From NCBI GenBank assembly GCA_949127685.1, contig CASBPW010000228.1:1-5566 (forward strand): DNA of 5,566 nt, in the 5' to 3' direction. Shown here piece after piece: positions 1 to 5,566 of this stretch (the first letter of the stretch is position 1; every line of letters starts with the position of its first letter). The notes below the pieces were generated by a model, which saw only the letters and a program-made list of their open reading frames with translations, had not been told where the DNA came from and made no database searches. The DNA is from Candidatus Sivonenia alaskensis PMM_0068 (GTDB taxonomy: Bacteria; Cyanobacteriota; Cyanobacteriia; Gloeobacterales; PMM-0068). The translations under genes were made by a program, and so were the position numbers.

Positions 1-842
1 CCTCCTCGCTGAACATGGCCCAAGACCGTAACCCGAACCTCTGGATTGGTTCCCAGACTACTTTGTTTAATTTGGTCGGCTATATAGTGTCCAATTCCAT
101 CTAGAGAGGTTTTCTCTTTTTCTAATCGCATTCCTGAATTTGGTTTCACCCCTTCTGCAACGATAATCATCGCAAATTCACGCCCCCATTTATCCCGCAG
201 CTGTAAGATGTGGTGCATTACGTGATCGAGAGAATAAGGAATTTCAGGAATCAAAATGACATCTGCTCCCCCAGCGATCCCCGCATGCAGAGCAAGATAG
301 CCAGCCTCTCGGCCCATAGTCTCCACAATCATCACCCGGTCATGACTAGCTGCTGTATAGGTCAGGCGAAAAAGAGCGTCAGTGACCGTATTGACTGCGG
401 TATCAAACCCGAGGGAGCGTTCCGTCAGCGCCACATCATTGTCAATTGTTTTAGGGATGGCCACCAAGTTCCAACCCCCTGTTTGAGCGAGTTGACGAAG
501 AATTTTCAAGCTACCATCCCCGCCGATGGCAATCAGGGCATCCAACTCCATCAGTTGATAGCCTTCCAGCACTGCTTCATCAAAGGGGTCTCCCTTACTG
601 ATCGTCCCCAGAAAAGTTCCTCCCATGCTGAGTAAAGGATCGATTCCATGGATATCCATACAGTGCAGATTCAAAGCAGCCGTTTTAGGAGGACGGGACT
701 TCAGCCCCTGCGTGGCATGGGAAATGCCAATCACATCCCAGTCATAGGTAAGCTTGGCATGTTGTACCACTGCCCGAATCACCCCATTGAGGCCAGGACA
801 ATCGCCGCCGCTCGTGAGAATGCCAATTCGTTTACGTCCCAT
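1..842 (-). CDS. pfkA: 6-phosphofructokinase, N-terminal 280 residues (cut by window edge)
   Basis: This enzyme phosphorylates fructose 6-phosphate to fructose 1,6-bisphosphate, the committing step of glycolysis. Key motifs are the N-terminal loop TSGGDCPGLN (10-19), GGTFLGTISKGDPF (74-87), the donor-site GGDGS (107-111), the catalytic PKTIDND (130-136; D134 corresponds to E. coli D127), sugar-phosphate MGRE (176-179), AEG with E230 (E. coli E222), and VRVTVLGHVQRGG (269-281), with R270, H276 and R279 matching E. coli R243, H249 and R252. The frame is open without a stop to position 1; the family is usually about 320-380 residues, so the C-terminal quarter or less is missing. G110 is the glycine of ATP-type enzymes, but K131 is the lysine of PPi-type enzymes, so the phosphoryl donor is not settled by sequence. 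The start is favoured by a purine-rich ribosome binding site just upstream. The first 11 bp overlap the end of the DHOD-like gene. Confidence 0.96.
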   Translation of the reverse strand, partial: MGRKRIGILTSGGDCPGLNGVIRAVVQHAKLTYDWDVIGISHATQGLKSRPPKTAALNLHCMDIHGIDPLLSMGGTFLGTISKGDPFDEAVLEGYQLMELDALIAIGGDGSLKILRQLAQTGGWNLVAIPKTIDNDVALTERSLGFDTAVNTVTDALFRLTYTAASHDRVMIVETMGREAGYLALHAGIAGGADVILIPEIPYSLDHVMHHILQLRDKWGREFAMIIVAEGVKPNSGMRLEKEKTSLDGIGHYIADQIKQSSLGTNPEVRVTVLGHVQRG

Positions 843-1848
843 CCTCTCCTCTCTCAACAGGTTTGTAGCTCTGGAGTGCACGCGTATACTGGGCACGCTC
901 GAAGGCACTGGGGTCTGGGCAATTTTTCTGACTCATGCTGCCCTGCAACTGCTGGACGGAGCTATATTCATGCTCTTCCATCCAAGCCCGCATTCCCTCT
1001 TCAATCACCCGAATCTGGGCAATGCCATGTCTGAGGAGCACCGAACAAAGCATGGTGACTTGAGCACCCGCCATCAGCATTTTTAAGGCATCGGTGGCTT
1101 TATGAATACCGCTCGTGGCAGCCATATCAGCCTGAATACGGCCATAGAGAATAGCAATCCAGCGCAAGGGTAGGCGCATCGCTTGGGGTGTGCTTAAAAG
1201 CACATTCGGCTCCACTTCTAAGGTTTCAAGATTGATATCCGGCTGATAAAAGCGATTGAACAACACCAGAGCATCAGCCCCTGCACTATCCAGACGTTTC
1301 ACCATATGAGCCATATTGCTGAAAAACGGACTGAGCTTGACGGCCACAGGAATAGTTACCACCGATTTTACGGTTTTGAGGATGTCCAGATAGGTCTGTT
1401 CGACGGCTTCTCCGGTCATTTCCATATCCGTAGGCACATAGTAGATATTGAGTTCTAAGGCATCCGCTCCGGCCTGCTCGATTTGGCGGGCATAGTCCGT
1501 CCAGCCCCCTACAGTCGAACCATTCAAGCTAGCGATGATCGGAATGTCCACTGATGCTTTCGCTTGCTCAATATGGGTCAAATATTCTTCCGGTCCGATA
1601 TGGAATTGAGCGGGTTCTGGAAAATAGGTAAGTGACTCTGCAAAACTCTCTGTTCCATAGGTCAGGTGATGGTGCAATTCATAGCGTTCCAGGCGCAACT
1701 GCTCTTCAAACAGTGAATGCATGACCACGGCTGCTGCCCCGGCCTCTTCCATCCGCTTGATCTGGTCGATTTCTTCTGAGAGAGGAGAGGCCGAGGGCAC
1801 GAGAGGCGTCCGCAGGGTTAATCCCATATAGCGTGTCGTCAGGTTCAT
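832..1848 (-). CDS. Dihydroorotate dehydrogenase-like FMN TIM-barrel flavoprotein, probably not PyrD
   Basis: This 338-residue protein has the fold signature of class 1 dihydroorotate dehydrogenases. Visible elements are the N-terminal GLTLRTPLVPSASPLS strand (9-24), ASLNGS (106-111), ELNIYY (132-137), VKLSPF (170-175), GADALVLFN (190-198), SGIHKATDALKMLMAGA (246-262) and a following phosphate-binding strand (QVTMLCSVLL). These parts fit FMN binding. The catalytic region does not fit dihydroorotate: ELNIYYVP replaces the ELN.SCPN of class 1A enzymes, so Y137 aligns with the catalytic cysteine. The usual TKS(S/T) lysine near the first barrel strands is MHS here (43-45). The substrate is unknown. 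It starts within the nifJ stop (ATGA), with a strong AAAGGGGAG ribosome binding site 7 nt upstream, and overlaps pfkA by 11 bp. Such genes sit beside nifJ in other cyanobacteria, which suggests an electron-transfer or redox role near PFOR. Family confidence is high; substrate confidence is low. Confidence 0.92.
   Translation of the reverse strand: MNLTTRYMGLTLRTPLVPSASPLSEEIDQIKRMEEAGAAAVVMHSLFEEQLRLERYELHHHLTYGTESFAESLTYFPEPAQFHIGPEEYLTHIEQAKASVDIPIIASLNGSTVGGWTDYARQIEQAGADALELNIYYVPTDMEMTGEAVEQTYLDILKTVKSVVTIPVAVKLSPFFSNMAHMVKRLDSAGADALVLFNRFYQPDINLETLEVEPNVLLSTPQAMRLPLRWIAILYGRIQADMAATSGIHKATDALKMLMAGAQVTMLCSVLLRHGIAQIRVIEEGMRAWMEEHEYSSVQQLQGSMSQKNCPDPSAFERAQYTRALQSYKPVERGEDGT
843..855 (-). 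promoter_or_regulatory. Ribosome binding site of pfkA, inside the DHOD-like gene
   Basis: The minus strand reads GAGAGAGGAGAGG directly before the ATG at 842. Two overlapping Shine-Dalgarno matches exist: AGAGG ending 5 nt from the start and AGGAG ending 3 nt from it. The site lies wholly within the last codons of the DHOD-like gene. It also forms almost all of one arm of a long-range inverted repeat, so its accessibility may be controlled. Confidence 0.65.
843..856 (-). repeat. Inverted-repeat arm A, covering the pfkA Shine-Dalgarno
   Basis: In the transcript this arm reads UGAGAGAGGAGAGG. It is perfectly complementary over 14 nt to arm B at 1777-1790, which lies earlier in the same mRNA. 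The match is direct from the sequence; a role in masking the ribosome binding site is inference. Confidence 0.6.
1777..1790 (-). repeat. Inverted-repeat arm B, in codons 20-24 of the DHOD-like gene
   Basis: In the transcript this arm reads CCUCUCCUCUCUCA and spans residues A20 to S24 (ASPLS), about 70 nt after that gene's start. It is the exact reverse complement of the pfkA ribosome binding site arm at 843-856. Ribosomes translating the DHOD-like gene would have to pass through this arm. Confidence 0.6.
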
Positions 1849-4800
1849 TCGGGTGCTCCCCTTTCCGTAGGAGCTTGAGCGCCCCGTGCCGCTAAGTATT
1901 CATAAAGATGCCAGCGGTCTTCGACATCATCCTGAGCCTCTCTGAGTAACTGTTTGGCTACGGTTGGACTGCTCTTGGTCAGCATTTTGAAACGGTTTTC
2001 CAGATAGAGATATTTTTCAAGGGGGATTTTCGGGGCGCGGGAGTCCAGTTGCAGGGGATTTTCACCCCGCTCAGCCCGTTCGGGATGAAATCGATAGAGC
2101 AACCATTGGCCTGAGTTAACAGCTGCTTTCTGGTTTTGCATAGCCGTAGTCATATTGATGCCGTGAGCAATGCAATGGGAGTAGGCAATGATCAACGAAG
2201 GGCCTTCGTAGGCTTCGGCTTCTAGAAAGGCTTTGAGGGTGTGTTCATCCCTTGCGCCCATAGCGACACTGGCAACATAGACATTGCCGTAGGTCATCAC
2301 CATCAGGCCGAGATCTTTTTTAGGCACAGGTTTACCGCCCGCTGCAAATTTGGCAACGGCGGCACGGGGAGTGGCTTTGGACATTTGTCCTCCTGTGTTG
2401 GAATAGACTTCCGTATCGAGGACCAGGACATTCACATTCCGACCACTGGCCAGCACATGGTCTAAGCCGCCAAAGCCAATGTCATAGGCCCAGCCATCAC
2501 CGCCGATAATCCAGACGCTTTTTTTGACCAACAAGTCAGCTAGGCTCAACAGCTGTTTAGCTTCTTCGGAATCTAAGGTTTGCAATCGCTCCTTGAGGAG
2601 GGCTACCCGCTCCCGTTGCTCATAGATATCTGCTTCATCTTTTTGTTCTGCATTCAAAATCGTCTGCACCATTTCGTCTCCAAGCTCCCCGGACAATTTC
2701 TTTAAGAGCTCGGAAGCGAATTCTTTCTGCTTATCGAGGGACAGACGAAAGCCCAGCCCAAATTCGGCATTGTCTTCAAACAGAGAATTGGACCAGGCAG
2801 GGCCCCGTCCTTCCGCATTTTTAGTCCAGGGTGTGGTCGGTAGGCTCCCTCCATAAATCGAAGAACAGCCTGTGGCATTAGCCACCACCATACGGTCGCC
2901 AAATAGCTGGGATGCCAGTTTGATATAAGGCGTTTCTCCGCAGCCTGCACAGGCCCCAGAGAATTCGAAGAGGGGTTCTTGCATCTGTTGCTGGCGAATC
3001 ACTGTTGTATTCAGGTCGCGGCGGTCTGGATTAGGAATGCTCAAAAAGAAGTCCCAGTTTTCCCGCTCTGGCACCCGCAAGGGGACTTGGGCCTGCATGT
3101 TGATCGCTTTGAGCGAAGGAATAGATTTATTTTTCGCAGGGCAGACATCCACGCAGATCCCACAGCCGGTGCAGTCTTCCGCCGCCACTTGAATTGTGAA
3201 CTTCAGCCCTTGCCAGTCGTGGTCGCGGGCCTCGGAAGATTTAAACGTTGAAGGTGCTCCCTCTAGGACCTCAGGCTCATACACCTTGCCCCGAATAACG
3301 CTATGGGGACAGACCATCACGCATTTGCCGCACTGGATACAGACCTCTGGGTCCCAAACCGGAATTTCTTGGGCAATATTGCGTTTTTCCCATTGGGCTG
3401 TACCTGTAGGGAAGGTGCCATCCACCGGTAAGGCGCTGACGGGCAAGGTATCGCCCTGTCCGGCAATCATTTTGCCTAGAACATCCCGCACAAAGGCAGG
3501 GGCGTTATTGGGCACCGGGGCCTGTAGAAACGCGATAGGTTGCATCTCTTCAGGAATACGACCTGAGATTTCTACGGCGAATAGATGTTCTAGGGTCTGG
3601 TCTACTGCCTGCAAATTCATCTGAACAATTTCATCGCCTTTCTTGCCATAGGTTTTCTGGATCGATTGTTTGATTTCGGCAATCGCTTCCTCTTTGGGCA
3701 AAATGCCCGACAGGGCAAAGAAACAGACCTGCATTACGGTATTGATCCGCCCACCCATCCCGCTTTCACGGGCCACTTTATGGGCATCAATGACGTAGAA
3801 CTTCAGGTGCTTGCGAACTAGCTGTTCCTGCATCGTTTGCGGTAAAGCGTCCCAGACTGCTTCTGGCCCGAAGGCCGTATTCAGCAAGAAGGTCCCTCCT
3901 GACACCAGGGGTTGCAGCATGTCGAAACGTTCGAGAAATACCGATTGGTGACAGCCAATAAAATTGGCTCGGCTCACCAGATAGGTGGAATGGATCGGTT
4001 CAGGTCCGAACCGCAGATGGGAAATCGTTACCGAACCTGATTTCTTGGAATCGTAGACAAAATAGCCCTGGGCATAGTTATTCGTCTGTTCCCCAATGAT
4101 TTTGATCGAATTTTTATTGGCCCCCACCGTACCATCGGAGCCCAAGCCATAGAACAGACAGCGGACTACGTGATCTGGTTCTGTCGAAAATTCTGGGTCG
4201 TAGGGAAGGCTGGAATGGCTGACATCATCGTGGATGCCGATCGTGAAATGGTTCTTGGGATGCTCTTGGGCAAGATTGTCAAAAACCCCCTTGATCATGG
4301 CGGGGGTGAATTCTTTTGAGGAAAGGCCATAGCGTCCCCCGACGAGGTTGATCCCCTTGAGAAAGGGCTTGGCATGGAGGGCCTCATAGACGGCAGCAAC
4401 GCAGTCTAGATAAAGGGGTTCACCCGTGCTGCCCGGTTCTTTAGTCCGGTCTAGGACGGTGATCGCTTTGGTCGTTACCGGTAGCGTTTCCACAAACCGG
4501 TTGGTGTCGAAGGGGCGATAGAGCCGCACTTTGAGGAGGCCAACCTTTTCACCGTGTTGGTTGAGGAAGTCTACGGTTTCCTGGACGGCTTCACAGCCAG
4601 AACCCATCAGGACGATCACCCGCTCTGCATCAGGGTCTCCATGATATTCAAACAAGCGGTATTGCCGCCCGACACGCTGGGCGAACTGATCCATAGCCTG
4701 TTGGGTAATATCTGGGCAGTCAGCGTAGAAAGGATTTACCGTTTCCCGCGCCTGGAAGAATACATCTGGATTTTGGGCTGTGCCGCGCAGCACGGGATGA

Positions 4801-5450
4801 TCCGGCGACAGGGCACGGGCGCGATGTTCTAGAATCCGTTGCGGATTGATCATCGCTCGCAGGTCGTCATCGGATAGCCGTTCAATTTTGGCAATCTCAT
4901 GGGAGGTACGGAAGCCATCAAAGAAATGTAAGAACGGAATCCGGGACTCCAGCGTGGCCATCTGGGCAATCAGGGCAAAATCTTGGGCTTCCTGTACAGA
5001 GGCCGAACAAAGCAACGCAAAACCCGTAGCGCGGGTAGCCATCACATCACTGTGGTCCCCAAAAATAGAAAGGGCTTGGGCCGCTACTGAACGCGCTGCC
5101 ACATGAAAAACTGTCGGCGTTAGCTCTCCAGCAATCTTGTACATATTGGGAATCATCAACAGGAGTCCCTGAGATGCCGTGAAGGTAGTAGCCAGCGATC
5201 CCGTTTGTAGGGCGCCATGCATTACGCCTGCCACCCCTCCCTCAGACTGCATCTCCACCACAGAAGGAACGGTACCCCAGAGGTTAGGCTTTCCCTCTGC
5301 CGCCCAGGCATCTGCCCATTCCCCTATAGGGGTGGAAGGGGTAATCGGATAGAGGGCGATCACTTCATTCAGACGATAGGTGACGGAAGCCACCGCCTCA
5401 TCACCATCCAATGTCGCAACAATCCTTGGGTTCGAAATGCCTGTACTCAT
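1845..5450 (-). CDS. nifJ: Pyruvate:ferredoxin (flavodoxin) oxidoreductase, complete single-chain enzyme
   Basis: This 1201-residue protein oxidises pyruvate with CoA to acetyl-CoA and CO2 and passes electrons to ferredoxin or flavodoxin in the cytoplasm. The N-terminal thiamine/pyruvate domain (about 1-260) has YPITPS with T37, QSEGG with E70, and AAR with R120. These match Desulfovibrio africanus T31, E64 and R114 at a constant offset of 6. A transketolase-C-like domain (about 265-425) and the gamma domain (about 426-640, GLGSDGTVGANKN) follow. A two-cluster ferredoxin domain has C704/707/710/714 and C760/763/766/770. The proximal [4Fe-4S] ligands are C834, C837, C862 and C1093, matching C812, 815, 840 and 1071 at offset 22. 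The C-terminal thiamine diphosphate site has GGDGW (D985) and YSNTGG (N1018). The start is supported by a Shine-Dalgarno AAGAGG 10 nt upstream; no ATG lies upstream before the in-frame stop near 5505-5507. The stop overlaps the next start as ATGA. The nifJ name does not imply nitrogen fixation. The protein ends soon after the last cluster ligand, without a long C-terminal extension. Confidence 0.97.
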   Translation of the reverse strand: MSTGISNPRIVATLDGDEAVASVTYRLNEVIALYPITPSTPIGEWADAWAAEGKPNLWGTVPSVVEMQSEGGVAGVMHGALQTGSLATTFTASQGLLLMIPNMYKIAGELTPTVFHVAARSVAAQALSIFGDHSDVMATRATGFALLCSASVQEAQDFALIAQMATLESRIPFLHFFDGFRTSHEIAKIERLSDDDLRAMINPQRILEHRARALSPDHPVLRGTAQNPDVFFQARETVNPFYADCPDITQQAMDQFAQRVGRQYRLFEYHGDPDAERVIVLMGSGCEAVQETVDFLNQHGEKVGLLKVRLYRPFDTNRFVETLPVTTKAITVLDRTKEPGSTGEPLYLDCVAAVYEALHAKPFLKGINLVGGRYGLSSKEFTPAMIKGVFDNLAQEHPKNHFTIGIHDDVSHSSLPYDPEFSTEPDHVVRCLFYGLGSDGTVGANKNSIKIIGEQTNNYAQGYFVYDSKKSGSVTISHLRFGPEPIHSTYLVSRANFIGCHQSVFLERFDMLQPLVSGGTFLLNTAFGPEAVWDALPQTMQEQLVRKHLKFYVIDAHKVARESGMGGRINTVMQVCFFALSGILPKEEAIAEIKQSIQKTYGKKGDEIVQMNLQAVDQTLEHLFAVEISGRIPEEMQPIAFLQAPVPNNAPAFVRDVLGKMIAGQGDTLPVSALPVDGTFPTGTAQWEKRNIAQEIPVWDPEVCIQCGKCVMVCPHSVIRGKVYEPEVLEGAPSTFKSSEARDHDWQGLKFTIQVAAEDCTGCGICVDVCPAKNKSIPSLKAINMQAQVPLRVPERENWDFFLSIPNPDRRDLNTTVIRQQQMQEPLFEFSGACAGCGETPYIKLASQLFGDRMVVANATGCSSIYGGSLPTTPWTKNAEGRGPAWSNSLFEDNAEFGLGFRLSLDKQKEFASELLKKLSGELGDEMVQTILNAEQKDEADIYEQRERVALLKERLQTLDSEEAKQLLSLADLLVKKSVWIIGGDGWAYDIGFGGLDHVLASGRNVNVLVLDTEVYSNTGGQMSKATPRAAVAKFAAGGKPVPKKDLGLMVMTYGNVYVASVAMGARDEHTLKAFLEAEAYEGPSLIIAYSHCIAHGINMTTAMQNQKAAVNSGQWLLYRFHPERAERGENPLQLDSRAPKIPLEKYLYLENRFKMLTKSSPTVAKQLLREAQDDVEDRWHLYEYLAARGAQAPTERGAPE
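1856..1864 (-). promoter_or_regulatory. Ribosome binding site of the DHOD-like gene, inside the nifJ 3' end
   Basis: The minus strand reads AAAGGGGAG with 7 nt to the ATG at 1848. It lies in the last codons of nifJ. A strong site plus an ATGA overlap suggests that ribosomes finishing nifJ can reinitiate here and that fresh ribosomes can also load. Confidence 0.65.
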
Positions 5451-5566
5451 AGTCAGGGAGCCTCTTGTAAAAGCTGATATTTCGTTTGTTGCGCGCCGGG
5501 CACGTCACTTCACCCTCTATATCTATCTAAATGATCGTCAGGATTAAACATTTGGAATATTTCTTA
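5451..5566 (-). promoter_or_regulatory. nifJ upstream region (leader and possible promoter)
   Basis: This 116-bp stretch has no supported coding sequence. Read on the minus strand it is AT-rich far from the gene (5510-5566) and GC-richer near it. The AT-rich part holds a GATA-rich stretch (TAGATAGATATAGA) with a TATAGA element that could be a -10 box. The nearest -35-like hexamer, CTGACG, is only 14 nt away, which is too close for a standard sigma-70 promoter, so no promoter call is made. A short imperfect dyad, AAATG (5529-5533) and CATTT (5549-5553), may be an operator or chance. The true promoter could lie beyond the window. Confidence 0.35.
5461..5466 (-). promoter_or_regulatory. Ribosome binding site of nifJ
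   Basis: The minus strand reads AAGAGG, followed by 10 nt and the ATG at 5450. The spacing is slightly long but usable. It supports the annotated start, as no other ATG or GTG in frame lies between here and the upstream in-frame stop. Confidence 0.55.

Larger units (their letters stand above)
1..5450 (-). other. Probable operon nifJ - DHOD-like - pfkA
   Basis: All three genes run in the same direction with no gap: a 4-bp overlap (1845-1848, ATGA) and an 11-bp overlap (832-842). No terminator-like hairpin with a T-run is visible at either junction, so one transcript very likely covers all three and may extend past position 1. The overlaps favour translational coupling. The order resembles, from memory, the sll0741 to sll0745 region of Synechocystis PCC 6803, where two small genes lie between nifJ and the DHOD-like gene. 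Co-transcription is inferred, not shown. Confidence 0.85.

Noticed and set aside
210..1086. Plus-strand open frames at 210-635, 648-1034 and 754-1086 opposite pfkA and the DHOD-like gene.
   Set aside because: They lie antisense to strongly conserved coding sequence, have no recognisable domain, and look like frame shadows.
832..1848. Naming the middle gene pyrD.
   Set aside because: The fold matches, but the catalytic cysteine position is tyrosine and the TKS motif is absent, so the name would assert an activity the sequence does not support.
1845..5450. nifJ as evidence of a nitrogen fixation island.
   Set aside because: No other nif gene is present, and PFOR serves fermentation and general carbon metabolism in non-diazotrophs.
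2241..5477. Plus-strand open frames at 2241-2465, 2979-3251, 3196-3624, 4554-4832, 4846-5106 and 5217-5477, and a minus-strand one at 2702-2950.
   Set aside because: All fall within the well-conserved nifJ frame on another frame or strand, and their translations show no family features.
1..5566. Use of the HIP1 octamer GCGATCGC to support or narrow the cyanobacterial assignment.
   Set aside because: No copy was found by eye in the window. Many cyanobacteria lack HIP1 enrichment, so the absence does not decide the taxonomy.
1..5566. Mobile element, phage, toxin-antitoxin or defence genes.
   Set aside because: Nearly all of the window is accounted for by three metabolic genes, with no transposase, integrase or repeat ends.

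Overview
The window reads as a piece of a cyanobacterial chromosome. It holds three genes packed head to tail, all on the minus strand. In transcription order they are a complete pyruvate:ferredoxin/flavodoxin oxidoreductase gene (nifJ, 5450 to 1845), a complete dihydroorotate-dehydrogenase-like flavoprotein gene (1848 to 832), and the first 280 codons of a 6-phosphofructokinase gene (842 to beyond position 1). The cyanobacterial assignment rests on the protein families and on this gene order. From memory, Synechocystis PCC 6803 carries the same trio, nifJ, a DHOD-like gene and a pfkA paralogue, at about sll0741 to sll0745. No HIP1 octamer (GCGATCGC) was seen by eye, so the genus stays open.

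Layout. Positions 5451-5566 are non-coding, hold the nifJ ribosome binding site and probably some or all of the operon promoter. nifJ overlaps the DHOD-like gene by 4 bp (ATGA). The DHOD-like gene overlaps pfkA by 11 bp. Both downstream ribosome binding sites therefore lie inside the upstream coding sequence. No terminator, tRNA, rRNA, mobile element or CRISPR array is visible.

How the genes may work together. Phosphofructokinase commits fructose 6-phosphate to glycolysis. PFOR converts the resulting pyruvate to acetyl-CoA and puts the electrons on ferredoxin or flavodoxin. The middle flavoprotein has an FMN-binding TIM barrel but has a tyrosine where class 1A dihydroorotate dehydrogenases have their catalytic cysteine, so it is probably not PyrD. 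Its tight linkage to the other two genes suggests a redox role in fermentative or photomixotrophic carbon metabolism.

The most unexpected signal is a perfect 14-nt inverted repeat. One arm covers the pfkA Shine-Dalgarno sequence (843-856). The other lies about 920 nt upstream in the mRNA, in codons 20-24 of the DHOD-like gene (1777-1790). If the two pair, the pfkA ribosome binding site would be masked until ribosomes open the upstream arm.
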